Below are positions 26,702 to 36,200 of a DNA stretch of 64,000 bases, piece by piece. Where the stretch lies: assembly GCA_020633315.1 (NCBI GenBank), contig JACKDV010000003.1:186001-250000 (forward strand), given 5' to 3'. The number at the start of each line of letters is the position of its first letter. The stretch's first letter is position 1. The notes beneath the pieces were generated by a model. That model searched no databases and was not told the DNA's origin. It saw only the letters and a list, made by a program, of their open reading frames with translations. The DNA comes from Myxococcales bacterium. Lineage in GTDB: Bacteria > Myxococcota_A > Polyangia > Nannocystales > Nannocystaceae. Position numbers and translations under genes: made by a program.

Positions 26702-26731
26702 TTGACACCCCTGCGAGCCGAGGGCTAGCGT
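26702..26731 (+). promoter_or_regulatory. Cassette promoter, copy 2 (TTGACA-18-TAGCGT)
   Basis: This is identical to 3880-3909. It lies inside the repeat, so both cassettes carry the same promoter and do not depend on the upstream DUF2079 genes. Confidence 0.6.
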
Positions 26732-26742
26732 CCCGCCCTCTT

Positions 26743-27723
26743 ATGGACCTGTCCGTCGTCGTCCCGATCTACAACGAGGAGCAGAGCATCCCCGAGCTCG
26801 TCTCCGAGGTCCGGGATGCCCTGAAGGACACCGGTCTCCTCTACGAGCTCATCTGCGTCGACGACGGCTCCTCCGACAAGAGCCTCCAGGTCCTCACCGC
26901 GCTCTCCAAGGACGACCCCCACCTGCGCATCTGCGAGCTCCGCCGCAACTTCGGCCAGACCGCCGCCATGCAGGCCGGCTTCGATGCCGCCATGGGCCGC
27001 GTCGTCGTCAGCCTCGACGCCGACCTCCAAAACGACCCCCACGACATCCCCGCCATGCTCGCCAAGCTCGACGAGGGCTTCGACATGGTCGCCGGCTGGC
27101 GTGCCGGTCGCAAGGACACCTTCCTCAACCGACGCCTCCCCTCCATCATCGCCAACTGGATCATCGGTCGCACCACCAACGTCCGCCTCCACGACTACGG
27201 CTGCACCCTCAAGGCCACCCGCCGCGAGCTCATGGCCCAGATCGACCTCTACGGCGAGATGCACCGCTTCATCCCCGCCATCGCATCCCTCGCCGGCGCC
27301 AAGATCTGCGAGATGCCCGTCAACCACCGCGAGCGTCGCTACGGCACCTCCAAGTACGGCATCGGTCGCACCCTGCGGGTCATCCTCGACCTCATCACCG
27401 TCCTGTTCCTGCAGCGCTACCTCAGCCGCCCCATGCAGGTCTTCGGCCTGTGGGGCCTGGTCCTCTCCTTCTTCGGCTTCCTCGTCTGCGCCTACCTGGC
27501 CTTCGTCCGCATCGCCTACATGGAGCCCCTGGCCGACCGGCCCCTGCTCACCATGGGCGTGCTCATGCTCCTGGCCGGGATCCAGCTCGTCTCCCTCGGC
27601 CTGGTCGCCGACCTCCTCACCCGCACCTATCACGAGGCCCAGCACCGCCGCCCCTACTTCGTCCGCCACTGGATCGCGAAGGGCGAGGCCACCCTGGTCG
27701 AGGACCAGCCCACTCGCCCCTAG
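26743..27723 (+). CDS. GtrB/DPM1-like glycosyltransferase (copy 2)
   Basis: The 326 residues are identical to the product at 3921-4901, including DDGSSD, DADLQNDP and the C-terminal helix pair. The gene lies inside the exact repeat, so its promoter and start are the same as well. Two active copies would raise the dosage of this step or serve two glycans that share early enzymes. See the copy 1 entry for the role. Confidence 0.85.
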   Translation: MDLSVVVPIYNEEQSIPELVSEVRDALKDTGLLYELICVDDGSSDKSLQVLTALSKDDPHLRICELRRNFGQTAAMQAGFDAAMGRVVVSLDADLQNDPHDIPAMLAKLDEGFDMVAGWRAGRKDTFLNRRLPSIIANWIIGRTTNVRLHDYGCTLKATRRELMAQIDLYGEMHRFIPAIASLAGAKICEMPVNHRERRYGTSKYGIGRTLRVILDLITVLFLQRYLSRPMQVFGLWGLVLSFFGFLVCAYLAFVRIAYMEPLADRPLLTMGVLMLLAGIQLVSLGLVADLLTRTYHEAQHRRPYFVRHWIAKGEATLVEDQPTRP

Positions 27724-27747
27724 GCGAGCACCACCGGAGCCACCACC

Positions 27748-28497
27748 ATGGCACAGCGAGGGATCACCGAGGGCCTCGACCAGCACGAGGTCTCCCTGTC
27801 GGCTCACCAGCTGACCGACTTCCGCTCCCTCAACCTGTTCCGCATGGTCGCCCAAAGGGTGATCCCCGGCACCGTCATGGACGTCGGGGCCGGCGGCGGC
27901 GGCATGGTGGCCTGGCTGCTCGAGAAGGGCTTCGACGCCCGCGGGATCGACCTGTCGCCCCGAGCCGCCGCCGCCGCCCAGGACTTCCTGCAGTCGCGCG
28001 GCCTGCCTCGCGATCGGATCCGCACCATGGGGCTGCAGCAGCTCATCGAGCAGGGCGAGACCCACGACAACGTGCTGTCGATGGACTGCATCGAGCACAT
28101 CGAGGACGACCGCACCGCCTTCGCGCAGCTCGTCGGCCTCACCCGTCCCGGCGGGCGGATCGTGATCACCGTGCCCGCCCTGATGGCGCTCTATGGTGCG
28201 CGCGACGAGGCCCAGGGGCACTATCGGCGCTACGAGAAGGAATCGCTGCGAGCGCTCACCGAAGGCCACCCGGTGCGCGTCGACGAGCTGCGCTACTGGA
28301 ATGCCCTCGGTGTCGGCCCGACCTTCGTCAACCAGCGTCTGCTCGGTCGGGCGATCGACGAGTCCTTCCGCTACGGCAAGCCCGGCCTCGTCCCCCGCAT
28401 GCTGCGGCGAGGCCTGTCGCTGTGGTTCTCCCAGGTCGAGAACCGGATCTCCCCGCCCTTGGGCCTGACCCTGCTGATGGTCGCCACTCGCCTGTAA
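27748..28497 (+). CDS. Class I SAM-dependent methyltransferase (cassette copy 2)
   Basis: The 249 residues are identical to the product at 4926-5675, with the SAM motif DVGAGGGG intact. There is no frameshift or stop, so this copy should be functional. The position in the operon and the spacing to neighbours are as in copy 1. The substrate is unknown. Confidence 0.8.
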   Translation: MAQRGITEGLDQHEVSLSAHQLTDFRSLNLFRMVAQRVIPGTVMDVGAGGGGMVAWLLEKGFDARGIDLSPRAAAAAQDFLQSRGLPRDRIRTMGLQQLIEQGETHDNVLSMDCIEHIEDDRTAFAQLVGLTRPGGRIVITVPALMALYGARDEAQGHYRRYEKESLRALTEGHPVRVDELRYWNALGVGPTFVNQRLLGRAIDESFRYGKPGLVPRMLRRGLSLWFSQVENRISPPLGLTLLMVATRL

Positions 28498-28639
28498 GCG
28501 ACGCCCTCGCCGTTTCCCCGCTCATGGGTCGGGCCACCACCCGAGCACGAACGAAGGGCATGCGGAAGCGCACGACATCGTCGTCGCAGTGGAGCGCCGC
28601 CCTTGCTGGCCCGTCGACCGTTGGGCTAATCAAGCCCTC

Positions 28640-29626
28640 GTGACGTCGACGGTGCTCGTGACCGGCGCCGCTGGGTTCATCGGCAGCCACGTGGTGGATG
28701 CCCTGGTGGCTCGCGGCGACGTAGTGGTGGGACTGGACAACCTCAACGACTACTACGACCCCGCCCGCAAGCGCTCCAACGTCGCCGAGTGCCAGGCCAA
28801 CGCGCAGGCATCCCCGGGCTCCTACACCTTCGTGCAGGGCGACATCCGCGACCGTCCGCTGCTCGAGACGCTGTGGACCGAGCACCGCTTCGATGCCGTC
28901 GTCCACCTCGCCGCCATGGCCGGCGTGAGGGCCTCCGTCGACGACCCCTTCCTCTACTACGACGTCAACCTCACCGGCACCCTCGCCCTGCTCGAGCAAG
29001 CCCGCATCTCCGGCCTGCGCAGCTTCGTCTTCGCCTCCACCTCCTCGGTCTACGGCAACACCACCGTCATCCCCTTCGTCGAGACCGACACCTGCGACCG
29101 CCCCCTGGCCCCCTACCCCGCCTCCAAGCGCTCTGCCGAGCTGCTGGGCCACGCCTACCACCACCTGCATGGCCTCTCCTTCACCGCCCTGCGCTTCTTC
29201 ACCGTCTACGGACCCCGCGGCCGTCCCGACATGATGGCCTACAAGGTCCTCGACAACATCTTCTTCGGCCGACAGGTCCCCCTGTACAACGGCGGCCAGA
29301 TGCACCGCGACTGGACCTTCGTCACCGACACCGCCGCCGGCGTCGTCCGGGCCGTCGACCGCCCCCTCGGCTTCGAGATCATCAACCTCGGCTGTGCCGA
29401 GCCCGTCCTGCTCGCCGACTTCATCGCCACCGTCGAGGCCAACGCCGGCCGCAAGGCCGAGCTCCGCCCCGAGCCCATGCAGGACGCCGACGTCGCCTAC
29501 ACCAACGCCGACATCACCAAGGCCCGCGACCTGCTCGGCTATGCCCCCTCCGTCCACGTGCACGAAGGCGTCGCCTCCTTCTTCCGCTGGTACCAGCACG
29601 CCGTCCTCGCCAAGGCCACGGCCTAG
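28640..29626 (+). CDS. UDP-glucuronate 4-epimerase-like enzyme (copy 2)
   Basis: The 328 residues are identical to the product at 5818-6804, from GTG 28640. The NAD-binding GAAGFIGSHV and the catalytic YPASK are intact. The TAATCA element 7 bp before the start is present here too. Confidence 0.82.
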   Translation: MTSTVLVTGAAGFIGSHVVDALVARGDVVVGLDNLNDYYDPARKRSNVAECQANAQASPGSYTFVQGDIRDRPLLETLWTEHRFDAVVHLAAMAGVRASVDDPFLYYDVNLTGTLALLEQARISGLRSFVFASTSSVYGNTTVIPFVETDTCDRPLAPYPASKRSAELLGHAYHHLHGLSFTALRFFTVYGPRGRPDMMAYKVLDNIFFGRQVPLYNGGQMHRDWTFVTDTAAGVVRAVDRPLGFEIINLGCAEPVLLADFIATVEANAGRKAELRPEPMQDADVAYTNADITKARDLLGYAPSVHVHEGVASFFRWYQHAVLAKATA

Positions 29627-29668
29627 ACCCCCCTCGAGGCCCACGACCCGGAACGGAGCCGCACCCCG

Positions 29669-31081
29669 ATGCTGTTCAACTCCTGGGTCTTCCTCGCCTT
29701 CTTCGCGATCACCTTCAGCGCCTACCTGCTGACGGCTCGCAAGCTCGTCCTCCAGAACCTCGTCCTGTTCATCGCCAGCTACGTCTTCTACGGCTGGTGG
29801 TCCTGGAAGTTCCTCGGCCTCATCGCCCTGTCCACCGCCATCGACTACGTCGCCGGGATCAAGATCGCCGACGGCTCCGACGATGCCACCCGCCGCCGCT
29901 GGGTCACCGTCTCCTGCGTCAGCAACCTCGGCATCCTCGCCCTCTTCAAGTACTTCGACTTCTTCCTCGGCAGCCTCGGCGATCTGCTCGCCCTGTTCGG
30001 CCTGCAGGCCGCCATGCCCTCCCTGTCGCTGGTCCTGCCCGTCGGGATCAGCTTCTACACCTTCCAGTCGATGTCCTACAGCATCGACGTCTACCGCGGC
30101 CACACCCAGGTCTGCCGCAACCCGCTCAACTTCGCGGTCTACGTCTCCTTCTTCCCCCAGCTCGTCGCCGGCCCCATCGAGCGCTCCTCCAACTTCCTGC
30201 CCCAGGTCGAACGGCCCCGCACCATCACCACCGCCGGCCTCGAGTCCGGCCTCTTCCTCATCCTGTGGGGCCTGTTCAAGAAGGTCGTCGTCGCCGACAA
30301 CGCTGCCCTCATCGCCAACGCCGTCTTCGACGACCCCTCCACCGGAAGCGGCGCCGAGCTGTGGCTGGGCGCCCTGGCCTTCACCATCCAGATCTACGGC
30401 GACTTCTCCGGCTACTCCGACATCGCACGCGGCCTCGCCAAGGCCATGGGCTTCGAGCTCATGGTCAACTTCAAGCTCCCCTACTTCGCCACCAGCCCCT
30501 CCGACTTCTGGCGACGCTGGCACGTCTCCCTCTCCAGCTGGCTGCGCGACTACCTGTACATCCCCCTGGGCGGCAACCGCAGCGGCAAGTACGGCACCTA
30601 CCGCAACCTCATGCTCACCATGGCCCTCGGCGGCCTGTGGCACGGCGCCTCCTGGAACTTCGTGCTGTGGGGCGTCTATCACGGCCTGCTGCTGGTCGTG
30701 GTCCGCCTGCTCGCCCACGTCAAGGGTCCCCGCCTGCCCGCCAAGCGGCTGTGGGCCGACCTCGTCCGCATGAGCCTGATGTTCCCGCTGACCGTCGGCG
30801 GATGGATCCTCTTTCGGATCCACTCCATGGCCGACCTGCGAGCCTTCATCGCCGGGGCCTTCACCTCCACCGACGCCGAGGTGGGCCTGACTGCCGTGGT
30901 GCTCGCCGCCCTGTGGCTGCCGGTGCTGGTGATGCAGCTCGCTCAGCTCATCGCCGACGACCTGCTGGTCGCCCTGCGCCTGCCCGTGCTGCTGCGCGGC
31001 GTCCTGTACGGCCTGCTCATCGCCTCTTGCGTCGCCTTCGCCACCGGCGAGAGCATCGAGTTCATCTACTTCCAGTTCTGA
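29669..31081 (+). CDS. MBOAT O-acyltransferase, AlgI-like (copy 2)
   Basis: The 470 residues are identical to the product at 6847-8259, with FWRRWHVSLSSWLRDYLYIP and the HGASWN histidine intact. It is followed after 16 bp by its SGNH-type partner, as in copy 1. Confidence 0.88.
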   Translation: MLFNSWVFLAFFAITFSAYLLTARKLVLQNLVLFIASYVFYGWWSWKFLGLIALSTAIDYVAGIKIADGSDDATRRRWVTVSCVSNLGILALFKYFDFFLGSLGDLLALFGLQAAMPSLSLVLPVGISFYTFQSMSYSIDVYRGHTQVCRNPLNFAVYVSFFPQLVAGPIERSSNFLPQVERPRTITTAGLESGLFLILWGLFKKVVVADNAALIANAVFDDPSTGSGAELWLGALAFTIQIYGDFSGYSDIARGLAKAMGFELMVNFKLPYFATSPSDFWRRWHVSLSSWLRDYLYIPLGGNRSGKYGTYRNLMLTMALGGLWHGASWNFVLWGVYHGLLLVVVRLLAHVKGPRLPAKRLWADLVRMSLMFPLTVGGWILFRIHSMADLRAFIAGAFTSTDAEVGLTAVVLAALWLPVLVMQLAQLIADDLLVALRLPVLLRGVLYGLLIASCVAFATGESIEFIYFQF

Positions 31082-31097
31082 GCCCCACCCCTTCGTC

Positions 31098-32195
31098 ATG
31101 CTCGAGCGCGGCTACGAGGAGCACACCACCCCCCGCACCAGCCCCCCCAGGCTGCTGCTCGCCGTGCTCGTCATGGCCCTCACCGTCGTCGGTGCCAACT
31201 GGGCCGTCGGCCGCTTCCTCGACACCCAGGGCACCAACCTCGGCTACGTCTACATCGCCCACAAGTGGCGCGTGCTCTCCACCCTCGACGCCCCCGTCGA
31301 CTGGCTCGTCCTCGGCGACTCCTCCGGCTCCCAAGCCTTCGACCCCCAGGTCCTCCACGACACCACCGGCAAGACCGCCATCAACCTCGGCACCATCGGC
31401 AACTTCGGCCTCTCCGACGACCTGTGGATGCTCGAGGAGTACATCGACCGCTTCGGCCCTCCCGAGCGCGTCGTGCTGATCCACGTCTACGACGTCTGGC
31501 ATCGCTCCCTCAAGCCTTCCCTGATCGGACGGATCCCCCGGCCCTGGGTGCTCTCGGACCAGACCGCCGAGCGCTATGGCTTCGACCAGGAGGCCCGCCG
31601 CGACATCTTCCTCAACCGCTACGTCCGCCTCTTTGCCGAGCGCACCTCCCTGCGCAAGAGCATCGAGTATGCCTGGCTGCGGCTGACCTCCGACGACGAG
31701 GAGCTCGCCGACGCCCGCAAGAAGGACCGCGCCCTGCCCCCCGAGGACCCCGAGCTCACCGACTCCGGCTTCGTCCGCATGTGTGGTGCCCTGCCCTCCG
31801 CCCTCAAGCGCGACTCCCGGGGCCACATGCGCTTCTTGAAGAAGCGACGGCCCAGGATCTCCAAGGACAACCGCGAGGCCCTGCTCTCCATCGCCAAGCT
31901 CGCCCAGCAGCACGGCTTTCCCGTCCACGTGATCAACGGCCCGCTGTACGAGCGCCTCGAGCGGAAGCCCGAGTTCCACGGCTACTTCGACCGCCAGGTC
32001 ACCATGCTCCGCACGCTCGTCGAGGACTACCCCATGGTCCACATCGGCCCCAACGTCCTGGGCTTCGACAGCGCTCACCTCCAGAACGTCGACCACATCT
32101 CCTGCGACGCCACCGCCGACTACACCCGATGGGCCATCGGCCAGGTCCTCCAGCCCGACGACGGCCCTTCGAGCCAGGAGGCGCCCGCCCCGTGA
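31098..32195 (+). CDS. SGNH-type acyltransferase partner (copy 2, longer C-terminus)
   Basis: The protein has 365 residues, identical to copy 1 up to QVLQP. It then has DDGPSSQEA before the shared final Pro-Ala-Pro. The identical tract ends inside this codon run (32157). GDSSG and the DxxH motif are intact. Its stop codon overlaps the GTG of the PA14 gene (GTGA), so in this copy translation of the two is probably coupled, while copy 1 has a 68-bp gap and a different next gene. Confidence 0.7.
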   Translation: MLERGYEEHTTPRTSPPRLLLAVLVMALTVVGANWAVGRFLDTQGTNLGYVYIAHKWRVLSTLDAPVDWLVLGDSSGSQAFDPQVLHDTTGKTAINLGTIGNFGLSDDLWMLEEYIDRFGPPERVVLIHVYDVWHRSLKPSLIGRIPRPWVLSDQTAERYGFDQEARRDIFLNRYVRLFAERTSLRKSIEYAWLRLTSDDEELADARKKDRALPPEDPELTDSGFVRMCGALPSALKRDSRGHMRFLKKRRPRISKDNREALLSIAKLAQQHGFPVHVINGPLYERLERKPEFHGYFDRQVTMLRTLVEDYPMVHIGPNVLGFDSAHLQNVDHISCDATADYTRWAIGQVLQPDDGPSSQEAPAP

Positions 32196-33157
32196 GCGCC
32201 TCGGAGCCCGCGGCCGCCGCTTCGTCCTCGGGCCCCCGCACCAAGGCCCGCGAGGCGTGGTCACGGGCCGAGGGCCACGCCCTGGCTGCGGCCGCGCTGC
32301 TCGACGATCCCTCGGTCCCCGAGTGGACCTCGGCCGAGCACCTGCGGGCGGGCTGGGCCGCCATGGTGGCCGCGGGAGTCGACGGTGAGGAGCCCGAGGA
32401 CCTGGTCGCCGTGCTCGCGGAGACCGAGCCACGCTGGGTGGACCAGCCCACCACCGTGGCCGACGATCTGCGCCGCCTGCCGGCCGATGGCCAGGCCGAC
32501 CTGGCCACCCTGCGCGCGCTGTCCCGCGCGCTCTCGAGCGCGGTCCGCCGGGCCCAGGACGAGTCCTTCGATCCCGCCTTCCGCCAGCTCCGACGGCGTC
32601 GCTGGCTGCGGGTGGCCGGCATGACGGCGCTGGTGCTGGTGCCGGTGGTGGTGGGCCTCGTCCTCAGCGCCCCCGACTACCGCGAGGGCCCCTGGCGCGG
32701 CCGCTACTACAGCAACCCCACGCTCGAGGGCGAGCCCACCATGGTGCGGCGCGACGGCGACGTGAAGTTCGACTGGAAGCGCATGAGCCCCACGTCCGAG
32801 CTTCCCGAGGACGGCTTCTCGATCCGCTGGGACACCTGCCTGGTGCTCGAGGAGGACGTCGAGGTGGCCTTCCAGCTCGTGTCCGACGATGGCTCGCGCT
32901 TCTTCATCGACGGCAAGGAGCTGATCGACAACTGGGGGCGCCACGGCGAGCGCTCGCGTGGGGTCGACGACGTTCCGATCGCCGCGGGCGTGCACCACCT
33001 GCGGGTGGAGTACTTCGACGACCGCCACGCGGCCACGGTGGAGCTGCGGGTCTCGCTGCACGGGGAGCTGCCCGACTCGCTGCCGGTGCGGCTGCTCCGT
33101 CACCCGGGCGACGAGCTCGACGAGGCCGACCCCTGCGGCGCGGTCTCGCTCGACTGA
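32192..33157 (+). CDS. Membrane-anchored PA14-domain protein
   Basis: The protein has 321 residues. An Ala-rich cytoplasmic part (1-145, mostly helical) precedes one transmembrane helix at about 146-164 (MTALVLVPVVVGLVLSA). A PA14 domain follows, with WRGRYYSNPTLEGEP, FQLVSDDGSRFFIDGKELID and AAGVHHLRVEYFD. PA14 is a beta-barrel carbohydrate-binding module found in glycosidases, adhesins and toxins. GTG 32192 overlaps the stop of the SGNH gene, so the two are likely made together. It may bind the glycan made or acylated by the cassette, which is an inference. It is present only beside copy 2. Confidence 0.78.
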   Translation: MSASEPAAAASSSGPRTKAREAWSRAEGHALAAAALLDDPSVPEWTSAEHLRAGWAAMVAAGVDGEEPEDLVAVLAETEPRWVDQPTTVADDLRRLPADGQADLATLRALSRALSSAVRRAQDESFDPAFRQLRRRRWLRVAGMTALVLVPVVVGLVLSAPDYREGPWRGRYYSNPTLEGEPTMVRRDGDVKFDWKRMSPTSELPEDGFSIRWDTCLVLEEDVEVAFQLVSDDGSRFFIDGKELIDNWGRHGERSRGVDDVPIAAGVHHLRVEYFDDRHAATVELRVSLHGELPDSLPVRLLRHPGDELDEADPCGAVSLD

Positions 33158-33231
33158 GCGCCAAAACGGCGATCACGAGGGGCGAGGGCGAGCGAGGGCG
33201 CCCGGCCGCGAGGGCCCCGAGATCCGTTCGC

Positions 33232-33237
33232 TATCCT
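33232..33237 (+). promoter_or_regulatory. -10-like TATCCT, 10 bp before the nitric oxide synthase start
   Basis: TATCCT in GCTATCCTGGGCTCGCGC directly precedes ATG 33248. No Shine-Dalgarno sequence is visible between them, which fits with a very short leader. Confidence 0.4.
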
Positions 33238-33247
33238 GGGCTCGCGC

Positions 33248-36200
33248 ATGAGCACGGTCGTCATCGCCAACCCCACCCACCCTGCGCATCGATCGATCGC
33301 GGCCCACGTGGACCTGGCCGGCCCGCTGTCGGAGCCGCCCGCGATCGTGGAGAGCGATCGGGTGGCGGTGCTGCTGGGCTACGATGACGTGGGCGCGCTG
33401 CCGGCCCGGCTCGCCGCGGTGCGCGTGCCAGCGGGCGTGGAGCTCCTGCTGGTGCACCCCGACTATCGCGAGGGCACGCCCCGCGCCGAGGCCTGTGCCG
33501 AGGCGGCCACCCGCCTGCGCGCGACGGCGGTGCTGCGCCATGCCCCCGCGACCGAGGTGCTGCTGGAGGCCGCCCCCGGAGTGCGGGCCAACGCCATGCT
33601 CAGCCTGGCCCTCGCGGGCGCGGTGCCCTTCGTGGCCTGGGCCGACGTGGGTGGGGCGGCGCTTCGCTGGCTGGGCTCGGGCGGGCCGGAGGCCATCGCC
33701 CTGCACGGCCCCGAGCGCTGCGACGGCCCGCGCCTGGCCAAGGATCTCGAGCAGGTGCTCGAGCACGCCCTGGTGCCCGAGACCTTCGCCCGCCTGCGCA
33801 TGCGCGAGATGGATCGCGACGGCAACGGCGTGCTGGAGGCCGACGAGGTGGTCTCGTTCGTGGTGGCGCTCGGCATGCCCCGCGCCGAGGCCGAGCGCAT
33901 GGTGGCCCAGGCCGATGCCGACGGCGACGGCGTGATCGATCTGGAGGAGCTCACCGCGGGGCTGGGGTCGCGGCTCGAGGGGGCGCTGCGCGAGGTGCCG
34001 CGCGCGATCGGCTTCGACCCCATGCCCCCCAGCATGCTGCAGCAGCTGTGGGTGCACGCGGGCCGTCCCTACCGGCAGGCGATGGCCGAGGCCGACCACC
34101 TGGTGCAGACCGCCTCGATCGACGAGCCCGCGATCTGGACGGGCCGCGTGCCCCCGATCGAGGTGCTGCACCGCGGCGCCCTGCGCTTCGTGAACCTGTT
34201 CATCCTGCCCGGGCGCGGCCTGCTGTCGGTCCACGACACCACCTTCGGGAGCTCCGACCACCCCGGCTCGGGCTGGTGGGAGCCCCCCGAGTCGGTGCTG
34301 GCCCGGCCCGCCGTGCTCAACCACCTGCTGACCACCGAGGGCGAGCACCTCCATGCCCGCCGCAGCCGCGACGGCTCGGCCTTCGAGGCGAGCTGGGCCG
34401 TGGAGGGGCCGGTGGAGGTGCTCACCCACCAGGGTCCCTCGGGCTCGCGTGGCGATCAGACCCGCGCCCTGGCCCTCCGCGACGATCGCCTGGTGGGCCT
34501 GGCCTGCTGCGGCCCGTGGGAGGGGCTGGGCCTGGCCATGGGCGACCTGCTGCAGCGACGGCGGCTGCGGGGGTGGGAGCGGGCCCTGTTCCGCGAGCTG
34601 GGAGCGCTGCGACTGGAGAACGCCTCGGAGCTGGCCGAGCCCGACGAGGTGGTGTGCAGCTGCACCAACGTCAGCCGTCGCGCGCTGCGGAGCGCGATCG
34701 AGGCCGGCTGCCACACCCTGCCGCAGCTCGCCGCGCGCACCGGGGCGACCACCGTGTGCGGCGGCTGTACCCCGGTGGTGGAGGAGCTGCTGGGCTCGCC
34801 CCGCCTGCAGATCGCCGACGTGATCGGCCGACGCATGCCCAACGCCAACCATGTGCACCTCACCCTCGCCCCGGTGCAGGTGCCTCCCACCCCCTCGCGC
34901 GCCGGGCAGTACGTGGTGATCCAGGGGCGGGTGGCCGGGCGCTGGGTGACCCGCGCTTACACCCTGGTGAGCCCGGGCGGGCGCAGCGTGCCCTACGAGA
35001 TCATGGTCAAGCGCGACGAGCTGGGGCTGTTCAGCCGCTGGCTCGCCGACGTGGCCGACGAGGAGACCCTGTTCCGGGTGAGCGAGCCCACCGGCGAGGT
35101 GTGCCTGCGCGACGAGGACGAGGGCCCCATCCATGTGCTGGCGGGCGGCATCGGCATCACCCCGGGCATCGCGCTGGCCCGCACCCTGGTGCACGACCCC
35201 GCCGGGCGGGCGCTCGTGCTGCACTGGTCGGCTCGGCACCCGGAGGACCTCGTGCTCGCCGAGGAGCTCGACGCGCTGTGCAGCACCCACGACCACCTGC
35301 AGTGGACCTGGCGCTGCACCTCCCGCCAGGGACGCCTGGACGCCGCCACCGTGGCCCGCGAGCATGCCTACACCGAGGGGGCGGTGGCGTTCCTGTGCGG
35401 GCCCGAGGGCTACGTCGCGGCGGTGGAGCGCCACCTGCGGGCCGCCGGCTGGCCGCGCGAGGCGATCCGCATCGAGCGCTTCGCCTCGGCGGTCAGCGAC
35501 ACCGGGGAGCTGCGCCCCCGCCCGCCGCGGCGCACCACCACCTCGTCGATGGATGCGATCCCGCGACGGGTGCTGCACGACTCGTTCTTCCTCGACGGCA
35601 GCGGGCGCTCGTCGATGCTGCGCGAGGCCGACTCGTTCCTCGCCGAGATGTACCTCGAACAGGGCCTGGGCTCGGTGGCCACCGCCCGCCGCCACGAGGT
35701 ACGCGAGGAGATCGAGCGCACGGGCAGCTACCTGCACACCCTCGACGAGCTGATCCACGGCGCGCGCCTGGCCTGGCGCAACGCCCCGCGCTGCATCGGT
35801 CGCTTCTTCTGGGAGCACCTGCAGGTCCGGGACATGCGGCACCTGAGCCGCGAGGACGAGATCTTCGCCGCGCTGGTGGAGCACATGCGCCTGGCCACCA
35901 ACGGCGGTGACCTGCAGTCGATGATCACCGTGTTCCGCCCCGGCGATCCGCAGATCCGGCTGTGGAACGGCCAGCTCGTGCGCTACGCCGGCTACCGCCA
36001 GCTCGACGGCACGGTGGTGGGCGACCCGGCCAACGTGGCGCTCACCGACAAGGCGCGGGCGCTGGGCTGGGAGGGCGCGGGCACGCCCTTCGACGTGCTG
36101 CCCCTCATCGTGCAGATCGGCGACGCCGCGCCGCGACTCTTCGAGCTGCCGGCCGACGCGGTCCTCGAGGTGCCCATCGTGCACCCCACCCTGCCCTGGT

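Larger units (their letters stand above)
26647..32157 (+). repeat. 5,511-bp direct repeat, copy 2
   Basis: The segment is identical to 3825-9335 as far as I can see. To its left, GGAGGCACG (26623-26631) also occurs left of copy 1 (3814-3822), but the intervening bases differ: copy 2 has an extra GCGCTCAGC (26632-26640). To its right, copy 2 has 30 bp absent from copy 1 before a shared Pro-Ala-Pro-stop. Older, weaker homology therefore continues beyond both edges. Confidence 0.95.
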
